Shown piece after piece: positions 1 to 7,325 of a stretch of DNA of 25,756 nt (positions are counted from its first letter, which is position 1; each line of letters begins with the position of its first letter). Below the pieces are notes generated by a model. It was given only the letters and a program-made list of their open reading frames with translations, was not told the DNA's origin and did not search any database. The DNA lies in contig CAMYIG010000018.1 in assembly GCA_947258425.1 (NCBI GenBank), positions 1-25,756 on the forward strand, in the 5' to 3' direction. This DNA comes from SZUA-76 sp945787585. Lineage in GTDB: Bacteria > Pseudomonadota > Gammaproteobacteria > SZUA-140. The position numbers and the translations under genes are program-made.

Positions 1-699
1 CTGGATGAATTTTATGTTGCCGACATTGGCGATGCAATGCTGCTCGCGGGCTTGCTAGAGGCACTCTTTGCCCACGATGTAATTCTGGTCACCACCTCCA
101 ATAGCCTCCCCGATGATCTCTACCGTAACGGACTCCAGCGCGAGCGCTTTCTGCCTGCGATTGCGTTAATCAAGGCACAGACGCGACTGGTCAACATGCC
201 TCGGGGAGAAGATTATCGACTGCAATCTATTGGGGAACCTTCACTCCGGCACTACCAACGCTGTACGGCAGATGAGGCCCCCGCGCTGATGGCCCAGCAG
301 TTTCAACAGCTAACCGGCAAACCCTTTGATAATAAAGCGAGCACACTGCTCATCAAAGGTCGCAACATTTCACTGGTGGCTGAAGATCAGGATCTTGTGT
401 GGTTTGATTTTGACGCGCTCTGCGAGACACCGCGTGCCGCGGGTGACTATCTTGAGATCGCTTCACGCTACCAGCGGGTCATGCTCACTCACATTCCATG
501 CCTGAATGAGGCCCTCGACAACGCCGCGATACGCTTTATCCATTTGATCGACGCCCTTTATGATCGCAGAGTAGAATTGATCACCACGGCGGCGGTGCCT
601 CCGCAGGATCTATACTGTGGTGTACACCACACCAATAGTTTCAAACGAACCGCCAGCAGACTCTGTGAAATGGGACGCCATGATGATACGGTTAACTAA
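1..699 (+). CDS. zapE: Cell division protein ZapE (AFG1-like ATPase), 3' part
   Basis: ZapE is an AFG1/LACE1-type P-loop ATPase that associates with the Z ring in gammaproteobacteria. The open frame runs in from the window edge. Its first visible residues, LDEFYVADIGDAMLL, correspond to the Walker B region (family pattern DEF-V-DI-DAM), so the P-loop lies upstream of the window. Further family marks follow: TTSNSLPDDLYRNGLQRERF (sensor/arginine-finger region) and, near the end, FIHLIDALYDRRVELI and F-RTASRL. The internal ATG at 37 is not the real start because codons 1-36 are in frame and match the family. The gene ends 45 bases before the fumarase gene on the same strand. Assignment to the AFG1/ZapE family is firm; the cell-division role is taken from the E. 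coli orthologue. Confidence 0.93.
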   Translation: MDEFYVADIGDAMLLAGLLEALFAHDVILVTTSNSLPDDLYRNGLQRERFLPAIALIKAQTRLVNMPRGEDYRLQSIGEPSLRHYQRCTADEAPALMAQQFQQLTGKPFDNKASTLLIKGRNISLVAEDQDLVWFDFDALCETPRAAGDYLEIASRYQRVMLTHIPCLNEALDNAAIRFIHLIDALYDRRVELITTAAVPPQDLYCGVHHTNSFKRTASRLCEMGRHDDTVN

Positions 700-744
700 C
701 GACGCAACCTTTACCCCACTGGATTCGCGAGGCTATGATGCGCT

Positions 745-2361
745 ATGAATGAGTTTCACTACACAGATCCGCTCCCGCTGGGCAAAGACAGTACTGAGTA
801 TCGCCTGCTCTCCAGTGACTTTGTCTCGACAGGGACCTTCGAAAATCAGCCGATACTCAAGATAGATAAAGAAGCACTCACGCTGCTCACCTCAAGTGCG
901 ATTCACGACATCTCGCATCTCTATCGCAGCAGTCACCTGCAACAACTACGCGATATACTCGATGATAAAAACGCATCGAAAAATGACAAATTCGTTGCCA
1001 TGGAGCTACTGCGTAACGCAAACATATCTGCCGGCATGGTATTGCCGGGCTGTCAGGACACCGGCACCGCCATCATCATCGGGAAAAAAGGCCAGCAGGT
1101 CTGGACCGGCAGTAACGATCGCGAAGCGATTTCACGCGGCGTTTATCGTGCTTATCAAAATGACAACCTGCGCTATTCGCAGATGGCGCCGCTCACATTC
1201 TTCGACGAGAAAAACACCGGCACTAACCTGCCGGCACAGATCGATATCGATGCCGTTGAAGGGGGTAGCTACAAGTTTTTATTTATCACCAAGGGCGGTG
1301 GTTCAGCCAATAAGACCTTCCTGTTTCAGGAGACCAGGGCACTGCTCAATCCAGCAAGCCTTAACGCCTTTCTCGGCGAAAAATTAAAGATGCTGGGCAC
1401 CTCGGCCTGCCCGCCGTACCACCTCGCCATTGTCGTCGGTGGCACCTCCGCGGAGGCCAACCTGAAGATGGTCAAACTCGCCTCAGCCCACTATCTCGAC
1501 ACCCTGCCTAATAAAGGAAATGAGTATGGCCAGGCATTTCGCGACACTGAACTGGAACGACAGGTGCTTAAACTGACGCGCGATCTCGGCATCGGTGCGC
1601 AGTTCGGCGGTCAATATTTTGCTCACGATGTGCGCGTAATACGTCTGCCACGCCATGGTGCCTCGTGCCCGGTGGGCATTGGTGTTTCCTGTTCAGCAGA
1701 CCGCAATATTCTCGGCCGCATCGACCGCGACGGCGTATGGCTGGAACAGTTAGAACGTGATCCCGCGCGCTTTCTACCGACTATCACGGATGACTCACTG
1801 TCTGATGAAGTGGTCCATATTAACCTCAACCAGCGGATGGAACAGATCCGTGCAACATTATCGCAATACCCAATCAGAACCCGCCTCGCGCTCAGCGGCT
1901 CTATTATCGTAGCGCGCGATATCGCTCACGCGAAAATAAAAGCGCGCCTCGATAGCGGCGAAGCGATCCCCGATTATTTTAAAGACCATATTATCTACTA
2001 CGCCGGGCCGGCCAAGACGCCTGACGGCTACCCATCAGGTTCGTTCGGGCCAACCACTGCGGGCCGTATGGATAGTTATGTGGCCGCTTTCCAACAACAC
2101 GGTGCTTCACTGGTGATGCTGGCCAAAGGTAACCGCAGCCGCGCAGTGACAGAGTCCTGCAAAAAGCACGGCGGCTTTTATCTTGGATCAATAGGGGGGG
2201 CTGCTGCAGGCCTGGCACAGGAGTGTATTCGCAAAGTCGAAGTGATCGACTATGCAGAACTCGGTATGGAAGCAGTACATCGCATCGAAGTTGAAAACTT
2301 TCCCGCGTTCATTGTGATTGATGACAAGGGTAAAGATTTTTTTGCTGAGCTAGGTATTTAA
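745..2361 (+). CDS. fumA: Class I fumarate hydratase, [4Fe-4S], FumA/FumB type
   Basis: Catalyses reversible hydration of fumarate to L-malate in the TCA cycle, in the cytoplasm. At 538 residues it has the length of the single-chain FumA/FumB enzymes, with the alpha and beta parts fused. The three expected iron-sulfur ligands are visible: C103 in LPGCQDTGTA, C222 in TSACPPYHLA and C316 in GVSCSADRN. The C-terminal half (about 360-530) carries the Fumerase_C pattern, including GPTTAGRMDSY and KGNRSRAVTESCKKHGGFYLG. The ATG at 745 has only a modest ribosome-binding site (GAGG at 729-732). An ATG pair at 735-740 opens a 5-codon frame overlapping the start, which I consider chance. The gene is convergent with the LysR regulator, 22 bases away. 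Class I enzymes are oxygen-sensitive, so a second fumarase elsewhere in the genome would not be surprising. Confidence 0.96.
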   Translation: MNEFHYTDPLPLGKDSTEYRLLSSDFVSTGTFENQPILKIDKEALTLLTSSAIHDISHLYRSSHLQQLRDILDDKNASKNDKFVAMELLRNANISAGMVLPGCQDTGTAIIIGKKGQQVWTGSNDREAISRGVYRAYQNDNLRYSQMAPLTFFDEKNTGTNLPAQIDIDAVEGGSYKFLFITKGGGSANKTFLFQETRALLNPASLNAFLGEKLKMLGTSACPPYHLAIVVGGTSAEANLKMVKLASAHYLDTLPNKGNEYGQAFRDTELERQVLKLTRDLGIGAQFGGQYFAHDVRVIRLPRHGASCPVGIGVSCSADRNILGRIDRDGVWLEQLERDPARFLPTITDDSLSDEVVHINLNQRMEQIRATLSQYPIRTRLALSGSIIVARDIAHAKIKARLDSGEAIPDYFKDHIIYYAGPAKTPDGYPSGSFGPTTAGRMDSYVAAFQQHGASLVMLAKGNRSRAVTESCKKHGGFYLGSIGGAAAGLAQECIRKVEVIDYAELGMEAVHRIEVENFPAFIVIDDKGKDFFAELGI

Positions 2362-2383
2362 CCGCTAAAAAACAGTGGCTACA

Positions 2384-3319
2384 TTACCGGTCCAGTACTG
2401 GTAACGATTGCAGCGTTAACTCCCGCCCTTCATTCAACATATATTCTAAAAAGACCTGCGCTACCATCGAGAGCTGTTTACCCTTCGGATAACAGAGATA
2501 CCACTGATCTTCAATCGGAAAGCCCTGCACATCCAGCACGACCAACTCACCCGCCTGTAATTCATGCGTCAATGCATAGACAGACAACATCGAGATCCCC
2601 AATCCACCAATCACCGCCTGCTTGACTGCCTCATTACTCCCCAGCTCCATGCTGCCTTTAAAACAGAAGTCGCGATTTTTAAGCAGTCGACTGATCGAGC
2701 CATAAGTACCACAGCCTGGCTCACGCATAATAAAGTTCTCCTGCTCCAACGCCTTCACAGGGATATCTCGTTCATTAGCCAACGGATGCGAAGGGGGCGC
2801 AAGGACCACCACGGGGTTGGCCAAAAAGGGGATGCGGTGAATTTCTGCCCCCGTTGGGGCCTGGCCGACAATATAAATATCATCGAGATTCTGCTCAAGC
2901 CGCTCAAGCACACGCTCCCGGTTGATCACCTCAAGCGCGACATTAATGCCGGGATATTTTTTACAAAAAGAGCCCAAGATCCTCGGCGCAAAATATTCTG
3001 CGGTCGTGACGCCTGCAATACGTAAGTTCCCCTGTTTGATGCCCTGCATATCAGAGATCGTCATCTGGAAATCTGCCAGGCTATCAAATACCGATTTACA
3101 GGTCTTAAGTAGCTCTTCACCCACTTCTGTTAAATAAATTTTCTTGCCAATCTGGTTATAAAGCGGCAATCCAACAATCCCAGTAAGCTTTTTAACCTGC
3201 ATTGAGAGCGTCGGCTGAGTGAGGTGAAGCTCCTCTGCCGCCACCGTAAATGAACTATTTCTTGCAATTGCTTCAAAGACTTGCAGCTGGCGGAAGGTTG
3301 CATTTCTAATTCTGATCAT
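2384..3319 (-). CDS. LysR-family transcriptional regulator, CbbR/RbcR-like
   Basis: A 311-residue LysR-type regulator: N-terminal winged helix-turn-helix (residues about 7-65; FTVAAEELHLTQPTLSMQVK is the recognition region) and a periplasmic-binding-like effector domain (about 95-300). The text ITEVGEELL-like stretch (IYLTEVGEEL), TAEYFAPRILGSFCKKYPGI, NRERVLERL and IMREPGCGT is typical of the CbbR/RbcR/CmpR branch, which controls Calvin-cycle or carbon-uptake genes. No cbb, rbc or carboxysome gene is in this window, so the target is unknown. The start at 3319 is followed directly by the conserved RNATFRQLQVFEA; its ribosome-binding site is weak (GGTAATG). LysR genes often regulate the divergently transcribed neighbour, and here that neighbour is the candidate small RNA at 3404-3511. 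Family certain; the CbbR-like subgroup is judged from sequence pattern only. Confidence 0.9.
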   Translation of the reverse strand: MIRIRNATFRQLQVFEAIARNSSFTVAAEELHLTQPTLSMQVKKLTGIVGLPLYNQIGKKIYLTEVGEELLKTCKSVFDSLADFQMTISDMQGIKQGNLRIAGVTTAEYFAPRILGSFCKKYPGINVALEVINRERVLERLEQNLDDIYIVGQAPTGAEIHRIPFLANPVVVLAPPSHPLANERDIPVKALEQENFIMREPGCGTYGSISRLLKNRDFCFKGSMELGSNEAVKQAVIGGLGISMLSVYALTHELQAGELVVLDVQGFPIEDQWYLCYPKGKQLSMVAQVFLEYMLNEGRELTLQSLPVLDR

Positions 3320-3355
3320 AATTCATTACCGTATTATTGTGTTTAGTCGATGGAT

Positions 3356-3376
3356 AGTATAATTTTTTTTGATTAT
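3356..3376. promoter_or_regulatory. Candidate regulator-binding dyad between LysR gene and small RNA
   Basis: ATAAT (3359-3363) and ATTAT (3372-3376) form a short inverted repeat separated by 8 bases in the A/T-rich divergent region. On the minus strand TATACT (3361 to 3356) could be the -10 of the LysR gene. On the plus strand TTGATT (3369-3374), the candidate small-RNA -35, lies inside the right half. The placement would suit autoregulation plus control of the small RNA by a LysR protein. The repeat is short and A/T rich, so chance is possible. Confidence 0.3.
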
Positions 3377-3397
3377 CGTTTATATAAAAAATATACC
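3369..3397 (+). promoter_or_regulatory. Candidate sigma70 promoter of the small RNA
   Basis: TTGATT (3369-3374) and TATACC (3392-3397) are separated by exactly 17 bases. The predicted start of transcription is about 3404, only seven bases before the first hairpin of the candidate RNA. A TATAAT at 3358-3363 on the same strand has no good -35 at the right distance. Confidence 0.5.
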
Positions 3398-3403
3398 ATA
3401 CTT

Positions 3404-3511
3404 CACTCGTTGGTTTAATCCCCTCCCCCCTCATAAAGGGATTAAGCCATCTTTCTAGCGCACATGGGGCTGCTCCCCCTCCTTTCTGCAACCCATGTGC
3501 GCATCTTTTTT
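3404..3511 (+). ncRNA. Candidate small RNA with two C/U-rich loops (anti-Shine-Dalgarno type)
   Basis: About 108 nucleotides. Hairpin 1 has arms 3411-3422 and 3438-3449: 12 pairs, one of them G-U, with the 15-base loop CTCCCCCCTCATAAA. Hairpin 2 has perfect 11-bp arms 3458-3468 and 3492-3502; three further pairs (3471-3473 with 3488-3490) leave a 14-base all-pyrimidine apical loop at 3474-3487. TTTTTT at 3506-3511 ends it as a Rho-independent terminator. The second loop contains CCTCCTT (3478-3484), identical to the core of the 16S anti-Shine-Dalgarno sequence. A promoter-like sequence sits at the right distance upstream. Architecture resembles the alphaproteobacterial CcsR/'Cuckoo' RNAs as I recall them; no homology is claimed. 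No convincing ORF is present in either strand. Confidence 0.65.
3458..3511 (+). terminator. Rho-independent terminator (hairpin 2 of the small RNA)
   Basis: GCGCACATGGG (3458-3468) pairs perfectly with CCCATGTGCGC (3492-3502); TTTTTT follows at 3506-3511. The minus strand has no T run after the hairpin, which fixes the orientation as plus. No protein gene on the plus strand ends nearby (the fumarase ends 1.1 kb upstream, with an antisense gene between), so the terminator must serve a separate transcript. Confidence 0.75.
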
Positions 3512-3757
3512 ATTATATTTTTCATACTAATACAGGCATTAATAAGAATAATTAATGCTTCAAGCATGCTATCCATAATGCGTAAACCCTACTCAGATTA
3601 ACACTCACTACAAAGCTTACCTTTATCTATAGAAAACATAATAAATCTTCATTATTGCTTATAGTAGAATAAATGCACAATTTATTCATTATCTAAGCTT
3701 CGCCCCATACCGCTTTCCTCGAACGTCCATAGTAACCATCTGGTTTATACGTTATAT
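3512..3757. other. A/T-rich non-coding stretch between small RNA and rhlE promoter
   Basis: About 250 bases with no convincing ORF. One A/T-rich hairpin is visible: GCATTAAT (3536-3543) and ATTAATGC (3551-3558), loop 7, without a T run. It could be a remnant or an RNA 3' structure. I see no tRNA-like, CRISPR-like or insertion-sequence structure. Together with 3404-3511 and the rhlE leader it fills a 659-base gap, which is long for this dense window. Confidence 0.5.
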
Positions 3758-3787
3758 TTGCGGTCATGACCCTACTTCAGTTATAAT
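3758..3787 (+). promoter_or_regulatory. Candidate sigma70 promoter of rhlE
   Basis: TTGCGG (3758-3763) and a perfect TATAAT (3782-3787) are separated by 18 bases. Predicted transcription start is near 3795, giving a leader of about 185 bases before the helicase ATG at 3979. A 10-bp palindrome, GGTCATGACC (3762-3771), overlaps the -35 and the spacer and could be an operator. Confidence 0.55.
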
Positions 3788-3978
3788 TCGTCCACTTCTT
3801 CTGGGCGCCTTGTGGTCATACGCCATCTACTACACATGCTAGTACACAGAATAAGAAGCACTGCGGCCACTCACCGAGTTGAATCGCAGCGCACACCGAA
3901 CTGAATAATCAGATCACCCCGCCTCAGACCGCACCGAATAAAAATTTTGGTGGGCGCGCTTTAGGAGCAAACTAATAG

Positions 3979-5490
3979 ATGTCGTTTAATACCCTCGGCC
4001 TTAAGGCTGAATTACTTCGTGCGATCGAAGCACAAGGTTACACCACCCCAACCCCCGTTCAAGCCCAGGCAATCCCCGCGATACTTAAAGGCGGCGACAT
4101 GCTTGCAGGCGCGCAGACAGGCACCGGCAAGACAGCCGCATTTACCCTGCCGATGTTGCAACGCCTTTCAGAAGCGAGCACAGAGACAACTAGCAAACGC
4201 AAGCGCCCTGTACGCGCCCTGGTATTAACACCAACGCGCGAACTTGCTGCCCAGGTCGCTGAGAGCACACAAAATTACGGCCAGCATCTGTCACTCAAAT
4301 CTACCATGGTGTTTGGCGGTGTGAACATCAAACCACAGATCGACAAACTGCGTCAGGGCGTCGACATCATCGTCGCTACCCCTGGCCGCTTGCTCGACCA
4401 CGCCACACAGAAAACGGTTGATCTGTCTCAGGTTGAAATCCTGGTACTGGATGAAGCCGACCGTATGCTCGACATGGGCTTCATCAACGATATTAAAAAG
4501 ATTCTGGCGCTGCTGCCCGCAAAACGCCAGAATCTGTTGTTTTCTGCCACCTACTCCAGTGAGATCAAACGACTGGCACAACAACTGCTCCACGAGCCAA
4601 CACTGATTGAAGTCGCGCGCCAAAACACCGCGACCGAGACCGTAACACAACTTGTTCACCCGGTGGATCGTGCGCGTAAACGTGAACTGCTGACACATAT
4701 TATTAAAGCTGGCGAATGGAAACAGGTACTTGTTTTCACCCGCACCAAACACAGCGCCAATCGCCTTAGCAAACAGCTCGAAGAGAGTGGCATTACCGCC
4801 ACGGCTATTCACGGCAACAAGAGTCAGGCGCAACGCACCAAGGCGCTGAAGTCTTTTAAAGCAAACGACATCCGAGTAATGGTCGCGACCGATATTGCGG
4901 CACGTGGACTCGATATCGATCAGCTGCCACATGTGGTTAACTTCGAACTCCCTAATGTTGCGGAAGACTACGTTCATCGTATCGGACGCACCGGGCGTGC
5001 GGGCAACGAAGGTGAGGCTGTTTCACTGGTCTGTGTGGACGAATTAAAACTGCTCAGCGGCATTGAAAAACTGATTAATCGCGAGATCTCAAAAGAGATC
5101 ATTGCAGGCTTTGCGCCCGATCCAAGCATTAAGGCCGAAGCGATCCCTAACGGACGCAATAATACCGGCGGCAAACAACAGGGACGTCGTCCAACACAGG
5201 CGCGCCCACGTAACGCGGCGCCGAAGCAGCGCAACCAGTCGCAACGTAAACAACCACAACGCGGCAAGAACGATAACAGCGGCAGAAGCCGAGTCAGCAG
5301 CCCTTCTGACAAAAACGTTCAGATATACCAGGCGAGCGATGGCCTCGGCATTCAGGTCGATCCACCGCGTACTAGCTCCGAGGTCAACGGTAATAGCATT
5401 CACTATCAGCCGAAGGAAACCCGCCGTCCGGAACAACGCAAGTCGGTTAATAAAAAGACGCGTGAAGTGCCTTCACTCTTTGGTGGCTAA
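3979..5490 (+). CDS. rhlE: DEAD-box ATP-dependent RNA helicase, RhlE type
   Basis: Unwinds or remodels short RNA duplexes with ATP; bacterial RhlE proteins act in ribosome assembly, RNA decay and growth in the cold. All core motifs are visible in 503 residues: Q motif (F3 to about Q30), motif I AQTGTGKT (45-52), Ia PTRELA (85-90), Ib TPGRLLD (134-140), DEAD (158-161), SAT (189-191), IV LVFTRTK (251-257), V ATDIAARGLD (303-312) and VI HRIGRTGR (333-340). From about 385 a basic, Q/R/N-rich tail follows, as in RhlE; it lacks the DbpA-type RNA-binding domain of DeaD and DbpA. AGGAG (3963-3967) lies 11 bases before the ATG. The leader is unusually long. ybiT starts 53 bases downstream and may be co-transcribed. 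Confidence 0.93.
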   Translation: MSFNTLGLKAELLRAIEAQGYTTPTPVQAQAIPAILKGGDMLAGAQTGTGKTAAFTLPMLQRLSEASTETTSKRKRPVRALVLTPTRELAAQVAESTQNYGQHLSLKSTMVFGGVNIKPQIDKLRQGVDIIVATPGRLLDHATQKTVDLSQVEILVLDEADRMLDMGFINDIKKILALLPAKRQNLLFSATYSSEIKRLAQQLLHEPTLIEVARQNTATETVTQLVHPVDRARKRELLTHIIKAGEWKQVLVFTRTKHSANRLSKQLEESGITATAIHGNKSQAQRTKALKSFKANDIRVMVATDIAARGLDIDQLPHVVNFELPNVAEDYVHRIGRTGRAGNEGEAVSLVCVDELKLLSGIEKLINREISKEIIAGFAPDPSIKAEAIPNGRNNTGGKQQGRRPTQARPRNAAPKQRNQSQRKQPQRGKNDNSGRSRVSSPSDKNVQIYQASDGLGIQVDPPRTSSEVNGNSIHYQPKETRRPEQRKSVNKKTREVPSLFGG

Positions 5491-5543
5491 TCCGTGATTA
5501 CAATTTTTATAACCGATACACATCAATATCAGGAACTACGCTC

Positions 5544-7160
5544 GTGCTGACAACTGCTAATATCACCATGCAATTTGGAGCGAAACCGCTCTTTGAGGAT
5601 ATCTCCGTCAAGTTTAGTGGTAATAACCGCTACGGCCTGATTGGTGCTAATGGTTGCGGCAAATCAACGCTGATGAAAATCCTCGGCGGCGATCTGGAGC
5701 CGACTGCTGGCAATGTCATGATCGATGTCAATAATCGTGTCGGTAAACTGCGCCAGGATCAGTTTGCCTTCGAAGAATATAGCGTGCTTGATACTGTCAT
5801 CATGGGGCATGCTGAGCTATGGGAAGTTAAACAGGAACGTGATCGCATCTATAGCCTGCCTGAAATGTCGGAAGATGAAGGAATGAAGGTTGCCGATCTC
5901 GAAGTTGAGTTTGGTGAAATGGATGGCTACACCGCCGAATCCCGTGCAGGTGAACTACTGCTCGGTCTTGAAATTCCACTGGAGCAACACAACGGCCTGA
6001 TGAGTGCCGTCGCCCCCGGCTGGAAGCTGCGTGTATTACTAGCGCAGGCGCTGTTTTCCAATCCAGATATCTTGCTACTTGATGAGCCGACCAATAACCT
6101 CGACATCAACACCATTCGCTGGCTCGAAAACATCCTTAACCAACGCAACTGCACCATGATCATCATCTCGCATGATCGCCACTTTCTTAACAGTGTCTGC
6201 ACCCACATGGCCGACCTCGACTTTTGTGAACTGCGTATCTATCCAGGTAACTACGACGAGTACATGACCGCTGCGACTCAGGTGCGTGAAAGACAATATG
6301 CAGATAATGCTAAAAAGAAAGCGCAGATTGCCGAACTGCAGACCTTTGTTAGCCGCTTTTCGGCCAATGCATCCAAGGCTAAACAGGCGACCTCTCGTGC
6401 CAAGCAAATCGACAAAATTAAACTCGATGAGATCAAACCTTCAAGCCGGGTCTCACCTTTCATCCGTTTTGATCAGGAGAAGAAACTGCATCGACTGGCA
6501 CTAGAGGTTACTGAACTCGCCAAATCATTTGATGACAAACCGCTGTTCGAGCACCTAAACCTGATGGTTGAAGTCGGTGAACGCATCGCCGTTATCGGCC
6601 CTAACGGTATCGGGAAAACGACCCTGCTACGTAGCCTTGTCGGCGATCTAGAGCCGACCCACGGTAACGTCAAATGGTCTGAAAATGCCAGCATCGGTTA
6701 CTTTTCACAGGACCATGCCCATGACTTCGAACAGGACATGAACCTGTTCGACTGGATGAGTCGCTGGGGAAAGCCCGGTGATGATGAACAGACCATCCGA
6801 GGCACACTTGGCCGCCTGCTGTTCTCTCGCGATGAATGCGAAAAGTCAGTCAAGGTGATCTCTGGTGGAGAACAGGGTCGTATGCTGTTTGGTAAGATCA
6901 TGCAGCAGAAACCCAACATCATGTTGATGGACGAGCCGACCAACCATTTAGATATGGAGTCAATTGAGGCACTCAACCTCGCGCTGGATAACTATCCCGG
7001 TACCTTGATTTTCGTCAGTCATGATCGTGAATTCGTCTCATCACTGGCGACACGCATCATCGAGTTGACACCGGATGGCCTGGTCGATTACCACGGCACT
7101 TATGATGAGTACCTGCGTAGCCAGGGGATTGAAGAGGCCAAGCAGCAGGCGGCGAGTTAG
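5544..7160 (+). CDS. ybiT: ABC-F ATPase YbiT
   Basis: ABC-F proteins are soluble twin-ATPase factors that bind the ribosomal E site and modulate translation; they are not transporters. The 538 residues follow E. coli YbiT closely throughout. First cassette: Walker A GANGCGKST (34-42) and Walker B DEPTNNLD (180-187). Its signature position reads APGWK (about 157-161) instead of LSGG, which is characteristic of YbiT rather than a defect. The linker around 240-300 contains NAKKKAQIAELQTFVSRFSA. Second cassette: Walker A GPNGIGKTT (352-360), signature ISGGEQGRM (439-447) and DEPTNHLD (463-470). The start is GTG at 5544, with AGGA at 5531-5534 nine bases upstream. It is probably in the rhlE transcript. 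Exact cellular role of YbiT is poorly defined. Confidence 0.95.
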   Translation: MLTTANITMQFGAKPLFEDISVKFSGNNRYGLIGANGCGKSTLMKILGGDLEPTAGNVMIDVNNRVGKLRQDQFAFEEYSVLDTVIMGHAELWEVKQERDRIYSLPEMSEDEGMKVADLEVEFGEMDGYTAESRAGELLLGLEIPLEQHNGLMSAVAPGWKLRVLLAQALFSNPDILLLDEPTNNLDINTIRWLENILNQRNCTMIIISHDRHFLNSVCTHMADLDFCELRIYPGNYDEYMTAATQVRERQYADNAKKKAQIAELQTFVSRFSANASKAKQATSRAKQIDKIKLDEIKPSSRVSPFIRFDQEKKLHRLALEVTELAKSFDDKPLFEHLNLMVEVGERIAVIGPNGIGKTTLLRSLVGDLEPTHGNVKWSENASIGYFSQDHAHDFEQDMNLFDWMSRWGKPGDDEQTIRGTLGRLLFSRDECEKSVKVISGGEQGRMLFGKIMQQKPNIMLMDEPTNHLDMESIEALNLALDNYPGTLIFVSHDREFVSSLATRIIELTPDGLVDYHGTYDEYLRSQGIEEAKQQAAS

Positions 7161-7183
7161 CCTCATCCCACCCGCCATAAACC

Positions 7184-7211
7184 GGGTTTCCACGCGCCTG
7201 CGTGGGAACCC
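7184..7211. repeat. REP-like 12-bp hairpin downstream of ybiT
   Basis: GGGTTTCCACGC (7184-7195) pairs with GCGTGGGAACCC (7200-7211) over 12 pairs, one of them G-T, around the loop GCCT. No T run follows, so it is not a standard intrinsic terminator. The core resembles an interspersed palindrome with arms like GTTCCCACGC that I recall from many gammaproteobacterial intergenic regions. A similar half-motif (CTCGTTCCCA, starting near 19908) occurs elsewhere in this window. It may act as a REP-type 3' stabiliser of the ybiT mRNA. Confidence 0.6.
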
Positions 7212-7325
7212 ATTCAGCGTTCAGAAAACCACCTGCCATTCGCAAGCATGTCGCATAAAAAATGCCGCACAGCAAAACCATACTATTGGTTGACACCGCC
7301 GCTGTCTCGGTGACAATAGGACATT

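Noticed and set aside
735..752. Five-codon ORF overlapping the fumarase start, as a possible leader peptide
   Set aside because: No attenuator-like structure or codon bias accompanies it; likely chance.
896..1387. 163-codon second frame inside the fumarase gene
   Set aside because: Overlaps the conserved fumarase frame; arginine/serine-rich shadow composition.
2384..2410. Possible bidirectional terminator between fumarase and LysR genes
   Set aside because: Only weak pairings (a CCAGTACTGG palindrome inside the LysR coding end and a T run on the minus strand) are present; no proper stem adjoins the T run.
3306..3491. 61-codon minus-strand ORF covering the small-RNA locus
   Set aside because: It crosses both hairpins and the LysR start, has no family-like pattern, and the composition is explained by the stems.
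4291..4977. 228-codon ORF antisense to the helicase gene
   Set aside because: It lies wholly inside rhlE, all of whose motifs are intact on the plus strand; a codon-bias shadow.
5544..7160. Missing LSGG signature in the first YbiT cassette as a sign of decay
   Set aside because: The APGWK form is the normal YbiT sequence; the rest of the protein is intact.
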